DNA of 64,000 nt from Cinclus cinclus (taxonomy: Eukaryota; Chordata; Aves; Passeriformes; Cinclidae): the NCBI RefSeq assembly GCF_963662255.1, contig NC_085050.1, positions 9,296,334 through 9,360,333 on the forward strand. Reading direction: 5' to 3'. Below, piece after piece: positions 24,627 to 37,100 of this stretch (within the stretch, counting starts at the first letter, position 1; each line of letters starts with the position of its first letter). The position numbers were made by a program, and so were the translations under genes. The notes beneath the pieces are model-generated. The model was not told the DNA's origin. It was given only the letters and a program-made list of their open reading frames with translations, and did no database searches.

Positions 24627-25031
24627 TTCTTTCTTGATCACACTGTTGTTTGTGCTGATGAAAAGTGTGAATTTGTAGTTGGGTCCTCTTCGTAGATCTT
24701 AGAGGAAGACAAAATAGAAAATCTTATTTTATGAGACTCACTGGACAGTAGTACTGCAAAGGTGTATTTTTTTTCTAAACAATAAAATATATATCAACTG
24801 CTTGGTAACCTTCATTCATAATTTAAGCCCCTGAATGTATTGTAAAAATGCAGCAGACAGATGATAGGTAAGGAGTACTATAGGGTTCACAAAGGCATCT
24901 TTCCTTGCCAGTCTAGTTTGTGGGCAACTATTGTTCCTCTGAACTCAGAAGTTTTAACTGTAACTACTTCAGAGTTGTCTTTGCTTCCAAATCAAATGTT
25001 ACTGAAAAAGATACACTGTCCAAGTTGGTGG

Positions 25032-25072
25032 TTTTTTTTTTTTTGTTTTTTTTTTTTTTTTTGTTTTTTTTT
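25032..25072. repeat. Long interrupted poly-T tract
   Basis: About 40 nt of T broken by two single G. Simple repeat within intron 2; no retroposon body is recognisable beside it. Confidence 0.9.
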
Positions 25073-28040
25073 GTGAAAATCTGTAATTTGCTTCAGAGCC
25101 AAGAATTGCAGTTTTTTTACTGTTGGTAACTGGATGGTGAACTAACTGCAAAAGAGATATTTTAGATGCAAAGACAATGTTGGCAAAGCTCTGTGGTTCC
25201 CATATTTTTTTTTTGTTGTATAATTACATGGTTTTTTCCCTTTCCTTTAGAATTCTGTTTGCTCACTAGCTTAAATGGTTCCACCACAGCTGTTTTGAAA
25301 GCAGAATTAATGGCAGCTGGATTGCTATTCTTGTGCAGTACAAATTAATGTTAAATTTTGAGTTTATAGGCTTCCATCTGATTTGAGATCTACCTATATA
25401 CCTTAAAGAGAACTCAAGAAAAATCCAAAACAGCAAGCGAGACCTGGGAATTTGCTAATGTGAATTAATTTCCAAAGAGGCTTCTGTAGGAAATAGGTCC
25501 TCTGAGTTTTGCTGAGAGAAAATGAAAAACAACTAAATATTTAGTAATACCATGCAGCCTTTTTATATGAATTTTAATCTTCTAAAATTATTTTAAAAAT
25601 GGTTCTAGGATCTTCAAAGTGTATGAAAAGCCCAAATAATGCTGGCTGTGTTTCTTTGAAAAAGAAATTAGATAAGATCTGGACAGTAAATATCTGTAGA
25701 GCGATACTGACTTCTGTGAAATGACCTCATTTCAAATTTGTGTACCAGAAAGAAAATGGCTTGGAAAAAAATATTTAGCACAGAGTGAATTGAAATAATG
25801 AAAAAATGGCTAATATTTATGTTTTAAACATAAAAGTTTTGAGATGGGATATGATAAAGTTATTGTCTGTGCTAGGAAAGACCTGAATTCCTTGAAGTTA
25901 AGAAGATTTGGAGGAGAAAAGGAGTTGTAAAACACCAGTTTTTCACTGGACAAGAAATAGGGCCATATGGAATAAAGATCTTTAATTAACAGAAATAAAT
26001 ATGGAATTGATGAAACTTATAAACTTGTAATTTTGGCATTCCTGCTATCACTTGACTTGCATATTCTGCAGTTTAATAGCGCAGAGAGAAAACACCATCT
26101 AATTGTATTTTCTGTGTAGTTTCATTTCATACCTACTAATGTTTGTCCTGAGAAATACTACATCTTTCTCTGTACTTAGTGATATTATTTTTGTTTTAAG
26201 CCTCAATCACCAGTCGCTTGCTTTTCAATCAGAAGTTGGCTTAGTCTTATCCTGTCCAAAAGTTTTTTCATAATTGTAATATAATTGGTTGCTGTACTAT
26301 TATTTTTGAGATAGGTTATAAGCAGTTTTTAAAATGTGTGGACAGACAATGTACTCGTAAGGCTTCTTTCTTTTTTTTTTTCTTTTATGATGATTCATGG
26401 TGAGAGTTTTGTTACTGATTATTTGGCTGCACTGAATTAATGTTCACAGCTAATGCCTACCTCGTGCTCAAGATGATTTGAAACTAGTTGTTATGTCCTA
26501 TTTTGTATTTTTCTTCACATTTTCCCATAGTGTAATAAGGTCTTTCTGTTGCTCTGCAATTTCCAACTACCAGGCTTCCAACTTATAGAAGATACTTTGA
26601 TCTAGTTACACTGAGAAAATGATCTTACTTTTTTATATGCATAAAAAGCACCAACTTTTTTTTTTTTAAGTGATTAGGGTAGTACTGAAGTATAGATGGG
26701 TTATATTTATGCCTAATGTTTTTAGTACAGGAGACAAGCATTAAATTTCATGTACTTGGATGTTCATGTCAGGACAGTCTCTTTTCTCAATGTTCCTGGA
26801 GTCCATATAGATATTATATGAAATTTTGCAACATTCTTTATTGTATCATGGGCCAAACTGGCATTTAAAATGCCATTGTAATGGTTAGAAGGGAGTGAAA
26901 TGTGTCATTATAATCTGATCAGTAAAGTATTCTTAAAAGTCATCAAATCTGTTGATCGGCACTGGTGAATATGGCATTGGAATTCTTTGTCATCCTGGTG
27001 TACTGCAAAAAAAAATTACAGGAATTGCAGTGTAATTAGAGCCTGCAGAAAAGCTGACAGTAAAGTTTGAATGAAGATAGACATTTTTTAATTAACCCTC
27101 TGTAATCTACTGGGGTTCTGTGAGGTGCTGTCCCTCCATGAAGATGACAGCAGTGCAGGGCAGCCTGAAGGGTGTCACTTCATTCTGCTTTGGCTACAGC
27201 ACCTGGACTTCTGTGCCCCAGGATTTACTGTGACAGACCAGGGGATGGGACTGCAGCCAGCTCTGTTCCCAGTCCCCCCCACCAGATTCCTTTATCTCTT
27301 TCAGAATACGACAAGTCCTCACCCAACATATCCCATATTTCAATCTGTGCTGTTCTCAGGCCCCACAGCCCCTTCTTTTACAAGAACTCTGAGTTTCACT
27401 GCCAGTTTTGGGTGGGGGCACGCGATGCTGGCAGGTGGGATGAGGGGCAAAGGGGGGTCAGGACCTGCTGTGCCCTGCACTGCTCCAGAGGGACGGGCAG
27501 TCAGGACAATGGATGCTTAGGGTGGGAGTGGGCAAGAGAGGAAAACAAAGTCACACAGTCCAGAGGAGCCTTTGAGACTAATATTGATGACACATTAATA
27601 TTTGCATCAGCTGCTTTTTTTTTCTGTGATCCTTCCGCTGGTTTTTGAGATTTTGTGTGCTTTTTTGGCATTACTGTGACATCCCTGTTTCTCATCCATT
27701 TTCAGAAAGGTCTAAATCAAGAACTTCCTTTCTGAAGTCTTAAACCTGCATTCTTTTTAAAGATGAACTGCCAATCCAGACTGACCCTTCTGCTGAGGGG
27801 CTCAACAGCCAGGATTGAATTTGGCACATTTTGAATATCCACAGAAGTTTCAGATTATATGGTCAATGTATCTGGGTTCCAAATTGTTATGCATTTCACC
27901 ATACAAAGTCACAGAATCAAATCTAAAAACAGTGGGAGTTTTTAAAAGCTTCAGTAGCTAGAAATATGACAAATTAAAATTTGGTGATTTTATAGTTAGT
28001 ATGATTAAGTTCTGTGACACACAGAATGTGCTGAATTCTA

Positions 28041-28070
28041 TTGAGCTCCTTAATTAGTTGAGCTCCTTAA
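28041..28070. repeat. 17-bp spaced direct duplication
   Basis: TTGAGCTCCTTAA occurs at 28041-28053 and 28058-28070, separated by TTAG. A small tandem duplication without evident function. Confidence 0.85.
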
Positions 28071-28935
28071 ATTGAGGCAAGCAGTTCTGTGTGACCATTC
28101 TGGAATGTGCATGTTCCTTTGGTATTCTCTTAAAAGGCCAGCCCATAGGGTAGTGTACTTGTTCCACCTGAACAGGAGGAAGAACATTTTTCTATGAAAA
28201 TCAGTGCTCACTGGTAATGATATTTTTGTCTTAGAGCTCTTAGAACTTTGTTCATCACATTTAATTACTTTCTTATGCTTTTTTTTTTAATAAAACATTT
28301 GAACTTTCAAAACTATTTCACTCAAATCTTGTAAGATTAACTTTTGTTGTGAAACGGTTTGGAAAACACAGTTCTATAAATGCAGATGATCAGGCTTGTC
28401 TCTTTTTTAAGCATTTTTGATTATTAGCTTCCCTTCTTATATTTTACTTTTCCTTCTTGCTGCTCTTCCACAGAGCAGGCAAAATCTCTGTCCCCTCAGA
28501 CTTTATCCCTTTAGTTTCCTCTCAAGATCGCAAACTATAATGTGTTTTCCATGAAAAGTTGTAAATTTGCTGGAGGCTGGCCTAAAGCCTCACAGTTTTT
28601 CTTTCTCCTTTTCTCCCCTTTCTGGATCCCTGCTTCCAGCTCACTGTATTTTTTCATTGTCAGGGATGCCTGAACTCCTAACAAAAGTTTCCCTCTTCCT
28701 TAGTTTCTTTCATTCCAATACCTGCCTGTGTCCTTCCTTACTAACCACTTCCTGCACCTTCAGCTTTAGAACTGGTACCTGAGGGAAGTTATTAGTAATA
28801 TCCAGACAATAACTGTATAGAGGCACAAAGTCTGTTTAGCACAAAATGGAAATTTCAGGTTGTTGCATATAACAATTTGTTACAAAGTTATAGTACTCCA
28901 TAAGTGCATTTGCTGGAATATGAGGGAGCACATAG

Positions 28936-29018
28936 CTATATATCATATATATATATATCTATATATCTATATATATATATGTATATGTATATATATATGT
29001 ATATGTAGAGAGAGAGAG
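28936..29018. repeat. TA-rich compound microsatellite with GA end
   Basis: Alternating TA with interspersed C and G steps (CTATATATC, GTATATGTA), ending in a GA run. A typical intronic microsatellite, probably length-variable. Confidence 0.95.
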
Positions 29019-30483
29019 TGAGCTCATGCTATGGCTGGGAATTCCTTTAAGCTAATTGAAGATGTGTTCTGAAGGTGTTTGGTTTCTTTGTGTTCTGAAT
29101 AATTGATCAGGTTTCATCTACTTTCTCAGTGCACTCAGGCTCCAGGTTACAGTCACATATTGGCTGTCATAGTTTCACGTTGAGTTTCTTTGGTAATTCC
29201 AGCTTAAAAGAGTTCCTGTCGTGCTCAGGCTGGAGTTGGCAGTGAATATCCTGAGTTGTGCTGGCATGGCTGTCTGTGGATGTGCCTTAGGAACAGGATT
29301 ATTGCCTTCTGTAAACTCTAGTTTACTGTTAGTGGAGATGAGGGCACAACCTGCTGCAATTTGTGAGCTTGCAGGAGTGGTCAGAGGTACATGCAAAACC
29401 CTTAAGCTGCCACAGCTGTTGAAAATCTTATCTGGAACTGCTGCCTAACTTGTTTATCAGTTAAAAATACTTTTAAGAGCCCATCCTTTTTTGTTGTATC
29501 TTTAAATAATTAGAGTGGTGCAAATCATCTTATATTGGAACCTTTGTGTTCTTTCTGTCCATCTGTTTGCAGTCTAACATGAGTCACATCCTTCTTCACT
29601 CCTTCTGCCTTGCTAATACATGAAGTACAACATTTTCCACTTTCTCATTTGTACTTGCACACCATTTTTGTTCTCAGGCAAAAACTGTTCTCACTTGGAC
29701 ACGTTCACAAAATGCTGCTATATCAGTCCTCCCCTGCTGACCTGTTTTCAGTGCTCTCCTTGTCATATTTGAACTTGACATTTCCTCTTACCCTAAAAAA
29801 AAGGGTGGTCTAGTAATATATTAAAAAACCTGACCCCATTAATTGTCCTTTTTTCTCTTACAATTATACATTAACTGGTATTTCAATCCATTCTAATTTT
29901 TACTTTTTTATAAGAGTAGAAAAAAGAATGGATTTTTTTAGAGCATCAGTACTTTAATTCCTTTAATCCATTGTTGTTTTTCCTCTCCATCTGCCAAATC
30001 ATAACAGGATGAAGGCTTTTAGAGATATGTTCTTTTATACTTTCACCATGATAGATAGCAGTAGCAGGGTGACAAGTACCTGCATTGCAAATAGGAGAGG
30101 ATGTGTTGCTGTAGTACATAGCTTTTACTGATCAACTTGTTTTCGCAAATTTCTGTGTTTCTTTGGTTGGCTTCTGGTTTCCTAAAATTTCTGAGGTGAA
30201 GGCACTTAGTAAAATGTTAGGCAGGCTTTAGTTTCTAATTCTGTTCTTTGATAGAATTTCTTAGATTTTCTCGACTATTTAGATATTTTTAGAGTTTCAT
30301 AGGTTTAGCAACACTGTTTTTGGAAGAGAATGTTTAAGGTGGGATAATAAACAGTTCTAGGGCTTATAGGCAATCTGTACTCAAAAAAAAAAAAAGCTAA
30401 TCAACCCTAGAGCCTAATGTTGGTGTAGCAAATTTCAGTGTTTTAGGTCGGCAGCTAACAGAGAATGAAACAGGGCATTTTTC

Positions 30484-30587
30484 ATAGAGTGGTTTGGGTT
30501 GGAAGGGACTTTAAGATCATCTCTTTCGAAGCCCTCTGCCATGGGCAGGGACACCTTCCACTGGACCAGCTTGCTCCAACCTGGCCG
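30484..30587 (-). mobile_element. CR1 3'-end fragment
   Basis: Contains the CR1 tail signature in antisense: TGGTTTGGGTTGGAAGGGAC, then TTTAAGATCATC, GCCATGGGCAGGGACACC and TTCCACTGGACCAG. This is the 3' end of a CR1 LINE in minus orientation, cut off after about 100 bp. It is non-coding and inactive. Such 5'-truncated tails are the usual form of avian CR1 copies. Confidence 0.93.
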
Positions 30588-32034
30588 TTTTTTTGTTCTG
30601 AAATGTTTGTAATTAATTTAGTGGTTTTTAATATCTGTTTAATAGTGTAATAAAGGCTTTTAGAAGTACAATGATTTCTTTGTCTGACAGGCTGCACAAA
30701 TGACATTAATATCAGTCATTTCACTAACAATCTCTCTGTGCTCAAATACTGTGGGTTTCTTTAGCCATGCTGATCAGTACATTCTAATTTCACTGGCTGT
30801 TTTCTGTTATGGATGCTTTTATTTCCAGCTCTTCAGAGTCCCCATGAAAAACATTTGCCAAAATGGTGCTGTTTGCTTAAGATACGTGATTCTTTCCTTA
30901 TTTGTGTGCATGTGTGTATTCATAGCCATTTTTTAAATTGATCTGGAGAAGGAGGTCTGCCTTCATAGTCTGAATGTCTGGAATAGAGTCAAGAAAAGAT
31001 GAAAAGGGAGACTTCCAAGGAAATTAAGTACGTGTGAATTGCAGTCTTTTTGGGCTCTTTAGTAATGCCCTCCTTAATTTCCTAGATGATTAATTTAATT
31101 TTTTAGAGCAAGGAAGAGATTTTTGTCAGTTGAAAATATTTCCTTAATTGCAGTTGTTATCCAGATGGGTTTGGGAAATGGTTAGCTCAGTGCATTTTTA
31201 TATTTTGTAATCATTGCTTAAGCATTGTTTTATTCCCCAGGTCTCTTTTATCTTAACCAGTTCTTTACTGTTCCACCCAGGGCTCAGTAGTCAGTTTTGC
31301 ATAACAATGTCAAAAACCATAAATAAAAACTTTGATTGGATACTAATTTGCTTTCTCTTTTCTAATACCACACAATTTACAAGTGGTTTTTGACCGCTCT
31401 TCTTCTTTCTCTTTGTTATGCTTCTGACCACAAATAGGTAAGCAGCATTTGTTTGCAAAATGGGGCATCTGGTGATAATTAATCTTATCTAAAATCTGCT
31501 TCTCAGTGGAATCTAATTAGATTTGTCTTTAGGCAGTTGGTTCCTCTTCCTTCAATTTGTAATGTTACAGTTTCAAAAATTTTTTGAGTGCATGTTATCA
31601 TGGTGCTTGTCTTAATCTCCCAGAATCGTATATGGCAGTTTCTACTATTTAAATAAATGCTGGACAGTTTATATTCTCTTTTGGGGGTTGAAATAGAATG
31701 AAAAATGAAAATGTATTTATTATTCTGAATAGATTTGTATGCTACTGATAGTTTTTTCATTTTTTTCCTTTCACCCTTTTACTTTCAATGAAAGATGGAG
31801 TTCTCTCAGATGACGTTCTACTTTTAAGAAACACATCAGACCATTAAGCATCCATACTGTGCAACTGTTTCATTAGTTTCAAAGTACCAATTGTACTTGC
31901 ACTAATGATGCCATTAATTTGCTGAGTTGTTGGTAGCCTGAGAGTTTTATCCCTAGTTCTCAGATTAAAAATGAAAAAAATTAAAAATCACAGAACTAGC
32001 GTGGTCATACTTGACTAGTGGTGAAATTCAGTAG

Positions 32035-32060
32035 ATATATATATATATATATATATATAT
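32035..32060. repeat. (AT)13 microsatellite
   Basis: Thirteen perfect AT dinucleotides in intron 2. Confidence 0.95.
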
Positions 32061-33766
32061 TCATGTTGTTCTAACAGAAACATCCCTTAAGAAGGAGCCT
32101 TGTTAATGTTTTGATCAGCTGTGCAGCAACAGTGATGGGTACTGCTGAGTTTAGTCAGGGGTTGAGGTGAAATTCACTGTGTGGCACAGATTACTGCACC
32201 AGGTGTAAGCTTTCCATTCACACAGGAAAGGCTGTGAAGGATGAGGCAGGTATGAACCACCTCAACAGTACCTGCCTGGATGAACAGTTGATTTTTAAAG
32301 GTGCTCAAAAAGACAGGAACTGTCCTTATTCCACTGGGTGTTGCTTGTCAACATCTAGAGAGAGCAATTTTTCTCTCTTCACATTTATGTAATCATTTAG
32401 CAAAAGCCATCTTAGGTTGTTTCTACTACCTTTTAAAATGCTCATAAAACCTTGGAAGCTAATATCCTGTCACTAGATTTTCAGGTTGCTTTGGCAGAAC
32501 CTGCCCAATTTTCAGCCAATTGAAAATAAAACAAACCCAAACCAAACCCTTAGTAAATTGAAAATTGTGAGGGAAAGAGATTTAATAGAAAAATTGATCA
32601 CTTTTAATACTGAATGAAGTTGAACTCTCAGTCTTGTTGAGGGGATGAACCCTGCTGCATACTTTGGATCCAGATTCCTGTTTTGTCTTGACAATTCTTT
32701 GAGCTTGAAAAGGGAATCTGTTGAGAACACTGATGATGGCCAGAGCCCAGTTGCTATAGAACAGTGTTATCTCCATGAGGATTAGCAAGCAGGCAGACAT
32801 CTCCAGGCTGTACAGTGCTCTGGCTGCTCTTCTCTGCTTTGTATGAGTGGTTGTTGGCATGAGGCTGTGAGGATGAGAAATTTGTGGTTGTTCTTTTGAA
32901 TAACGTGACCTGTATAGATTTTCTGATGAGTGATCAAAGGAAGACCAAAATATTTCAGAAATTGGAGCACAGAAACTTGCCCAAAGGAAGAAATGAACAT
33001 AAATAGAAAATTTAATAAATATTACAAATCTGCCAAATCAGCAATTATGAAAGTACTAATAAATATATTTTTAAGCTTACTATAATGAAGAAAGATGCTG
33101 ACATGAAACAGAGAGGAACTTGCTCTGATTTAAAGTCTTTTATTTTCTAAAGCAAAAAAAGCACCAGTAGACAGGGAGGAATTTTCCCTACATTGAATGT
33201 TACATTGAAAGGAATCCAAAATTTCAGGCACATAATCACAAGGTTTTGTAATGTAGTGAGTTTATGTACATCTGCTTAGCACCAGTCACCGACTGTGTGC
33301 CTAATTTTAGGTTCAAGCTTACACTTTGCCATTTGGAATAAACTGGATATGTGCATGCTGAGTAGCTTAACTGACATCTGGTGACTTTTTAGGGAGAAAG
33401 TGTATGATTATGGGGACAAGAGAAAACCATTAGATTTAATTACTGCAGCACCAATTCTAGTAATGGAACATCCAAGTGAGGGAGTTGCTTTCTTCAGAAC
33501 AGAAGTTCCTGCAATTTTGTACTGAGTGATTTAAGAAGTTGGACTTTGCAGTAGCAAGGCTTTAAAAAAAGAGTAGTGAAAGTAAGATTTTTAAAAATGT
33601 AGAGAAATGCTCTAAGAGAAGCTGGGTGAGATGATTTCTGGGATGGCAATTTCCTATGGAAAATGCAAATATTTTTTAGCTAAAAAGTTTCCACTTAAGA
33701 CAGGAAAGAGGCAGGATGGTCTTGCTTTTATTACTGACATGTATCGTGTACATTTTAGCAACCTGA

Positions 33767-33789
33767 TGACTCATGTTAGTAAACATGAG
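33767..33789. promoter_or_regulatory. AP-1-like site overlapping a short inverted repeat
   Basis: TGACTCA (33767-33773) is a consensus AP-1 element. It overlaps CTCATGTT (33770-33777), which pairs with AACATGAG (33782-33789) across 4 nt. GTAAACA (33779-33785), a forkhead core, lies inside. It is about 220-240 bp upstream of exon 3. Prediction only. Confidence 0.35.
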
Positions 33790-34007
33790 CAATAAATTAA
33801 TGCTGAATATTTAAGATATTTGATTTAAGACTGGAAAAGTCAACTTGAATGAATTTTAGGATGTGATTTTACAGGGGAATGGCAAATGACGAACTTGTTT
33901 TGAAATTGTCCTGCTGTTAACATTTCCTTAAAATTCAGATCTCACTACGATCAGCAATGTATTAAAATTAAAGAAGTAAATTAATATATATTTTGTGTTT
34001 TGTTTAG

Positions 34008-34127
34008 GGTGCAAAATTTGGACATTCAGTGGGATTAAATCAGGCTCCTCCTCCACGTTCTTCTGCTCGAAGATCATTTGGAAGATCGAAGCGATTTAGT
34101 ATCACTCGCTCTCTGGATGACCTTGAG
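34008..34127 (+). CDS. RGS12: RGS12 exon 3: basic serine-rich linker (residues 620-659)
   Basis: 120 nt, exactly 40 codons, between acceptor GTTTAG and donor GTAATT, phase 0 at both ends. The peptide runs from GAKFGHSVGL to SITRSLDDLE. Its second half (RRSFGRSKRFS, then ITRSLDDLE) is nearly identical to other vertebrate RGS12 proteins, while the first half is more variable. It links the PTB half to the RGS half. RRSF, KRFS and TRSL fit basophilic-kinase contexts (PKA, Akt or PKC type), so phosphorylation or 14-3-3 binding is plausible but inferred. Because its length is divisible by three and both borders are phase 0, the exon could be skipped without a frameshift. Confidence 0.95.
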
Positions 34128-37100
34128 GTAATTAACTTTCACTTAAGGTTTAAAAGTGAGCCTTAGAGAACTAACAGTAGATAATTGCTGAAAGGAAGTC
34201 AGTAATGTATTAGTGTAATAAAGTTACTTACTATCATATGACATTTTTGTGATGGGAACACAGATTTCAGGTATCAACCTGTCTTTTTCAATATTCCTTT
34301 AATAGCTTGCATAGGTGCCAGCAGTGGGGAATTCTGACTTTTTTTTCCCTATCACAGTTGGTCCTGTATAAATCCAAACAATACACTTTTGCTGATCAAA
34401 ATGTTCATAATGTCTCAGAAATTAATGTATCTTGATGTGTAGAAAAATCGAATGTTCATCATGTATTTTTGTTCAGCTGATGAATTTTGGCAGCAGTTGA
34501 GGAAAGGGAATTCCTAATCAACTTGGTGATTTTGGTGTAATATTAAGTGTAATATTTTACATCTGGTGTAACATCAGCTGATGTCTGGCTCTCAAAACCG
34601 TATTAGCTTTGGAGAAAACAAGGAATGAAAAGCCATCCTCCTGTTCTGCTGTAGGAACCACCTGCAGGAATATGGCTTCATTATATCTTTGCTCCTAGTG
34701 TGCCTCCTCAGGCAGTGATGTGAAGGTGAATGGAAAGATTCTTCCCTTACCCCTTTACCCTGCTTTTTTGGAGGAAGGTTGGTGACTGGGGAGAAACAAA
34801 AATCTGTGCAGAGCTCTTGGCACAAGAGCCATGGAATACAAATTACACCACTCTTCAGCATGGGAGGGAGCGTGGCACACTGAGCCCTCTAATTGGGAAG
34901 GAGGTGTTTAAAAACCATTTGAGATGGGAGGAGGAAAGAAGGAGATGCTGAGTTTTCTGCTGTGGGAAAATGTAGGAAGAATCAGTGCAGTGGATTTTTG
35001 GGAGCAGAATATATGGAGGTGCTTCTGGCATGTTTAGGGAATGCAGGTAGGAACTATAATTACTTATTTCTCAGATGTTTTTCTATTTTTCTGGTTTTTG
35101 TAGTGGTCTGTTTTTGTGTTCTCTGAAGCTTATAAGTGTCTTGCTTTTTATTCTAGTTGTGGAAAATACTTAATTTCTTTGCACTCATAACTTTAATGCA
35201 GTAACTGCGTAACTTAAACACAACAAGAAGCTCAGGATTAAAGGGGTTTGGGAACCATCTAGCTACATCTTTCTTAATCAGAAAATGGTGATTCTTCCAA
35301 GTTGAAAAAGTTTGCTGTTAAATATATCCAGTTTTGACAGAATTTCTGGTTGCAGTAAGAGCGAATTCCCTCAGAATACCGAAGAGTCTAGTGCTAGTAA
35401 TTCACATGCAGCAGGAAAAACATAGTTCTTTCCACAGTCTTCCAGACTGAAATTTCATGCAGGTTTTTTGCACATCTTGTGTTTTGAGTGTCCTAATCAT
35501 GAAAAATAAAATTTAATTTCTGTTGCTGAAGCTGTTTCACATTGTGTAAATATTCATTTAAATAGGCACTTGGAACGTTCCATTAATTTCAGAAAGATAC
35601 GATAGTTACTGGCCTAAAAAGTCCCTTTCCCCCCTCATTATGTCCTAGTTGGTATTTGTTATTTTATGTAAACAGAGCAGCACCAACAGGAGTGATTAAG
35701 AGTTGATCTGTGTCCCAACGTTCTCATTGCTACTGCAGTTACTTTGGAAGGGGAAGCTTTCATTTTAGGTCACAATATGAATTGGACAAAGGGATGGTCT
35801 GTACTCAAATCTGTATTTGGATGAATTCCCTTACTACATGTAGCTATGTGGGTGTGGATTGTTCTCTGTTCAACTACTTCTTTCCACTTTTTTTTTTTGT
35901 TCTGCATGCTGTTAGAGAATGATATCTTAGATATCCCAGCCACCAGGAGAAACAGCAATCCAGAGGAGAATTCCAATGGCTTTTTAGGTCAAAATAAAAC
36001 GTTGTTGAGGTCTTTTAATTTTGGTTCAAACTTCAACAGTGCTGCTTCAACGCTAGTCCCAAGTGCTCTTACACTATGTGTAGAACACAATGTTGTTAGT
36101 GCATGTTTAGTTTATTTCAGCCCGTCTATTTAGGGTTGGTGGAAGAGAAAATAACAATAGCAGGAAATTCTTAGAGACTCCACCTTTGGAATAATGACCA
36201 TGAATGTATTGTATAGGCTACTTGCTTGCTTTTGTGTTCATTTCAGTTATCTTAGCAGAATGAGTAAGGTAATAATCCAAACATGAAATTTGGAAGTTAA
36301 TACGCTTCTCTGAGCTTGTGGGTTTGATTCCTGCTGGCATCCAAATTAATCTTCTAAATTGAGCAGTGTGAGTTAAGTTCCATGGAGTTTAATTTTTGGG
36401 TGTTTGCTGAACACTGTTCATCACTTACAGGTTTAAAAAGGCTGTATTTGGATTTTTTGTTGAAGTACGAGCAGCGTGTGAAACACCAGCTGTCAGTGTT
36501 GCTGACTGCTGCCATAAGGTGGCGTGATTTCTTTGAAATTTGTTATTTATTTTTCAAAATATCTGTCCAAGATTACAGCATATTCACAGATATCTTGATA
36601 AATAAAAACATGATTTCACGAGAAAATGTCACTTTTTCTTCTAACATGTTAGATTATGTCTGGCTATATATGCACAGACAGAATTCTTGTAGGATTAGAA
36701 TTAATGGTATAGTTACCCCTCCTTAGGTATTTTCCTCTTACCTGCAGAAGTTGTATTATACATAGAAAAAAACCTGTCAGTTTTGTTGGATTAACATCTA
36801 GGTGCTTTTTTTACTAACAGAAACTGTATACAAGATTATTTTAAAAATGCAGGGATCAAAATGGAATGAGAGTGCAAAATTAATGGTGCAGTTTCATAAT
36901 TGTGGTAGGGAAAAAATGTTTCACAAAATAGAAAGTGCACAGTTTTATTTCTGAACTGTGGAAAGTGTGCTTGTTCACAGCAGGACTAATTATGATTAAT
37001 TATTCTTTAGATTGGAAATTAATTCAGAAAATGAGTGTGCCTAGTATGTGCCTGAGTTGTTTTCACAAGAAATGTATTTAGAAAATTTTCTTTATTAAAT

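Larger units (their letters stand above)
20114..34007 (+). other. RGS12: RGS12 intron 2
   Basis: 13.9 kb from GTAAGA to TTTTGTTTAG. It contains a possible intronic polyadenylation signal pair near 21463-21478, an E-box hairpin (21730-21776), a CTCF-like site (22742-22754), several T tracts (for example 25032-25072), a TA-rich microsatellite (28936-29018), an (AT)13 repeat (32035-32060), a short CR1 3' end (30484-30587), small tandem duplications and an AP-1-like site 240 bp before exon 3. No other protein-coding exon is recognised; ORFs such as 27125-27520 lack family resemblance. Confidence 0.75.

Noticed and set aside
27125..27648. Two overlapping ORFs (131 and 158 codons) in intron 2
   Set aside because: Locally GC-richer DNA with two frames open at once and no protein family resemblance.
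36382..36726. Plus-strand ORF of 114 codons in intron 3
   Set aside because: No recognised domain, AT-rich codons like the surrounding intron and no splice sites suggesting an exon.
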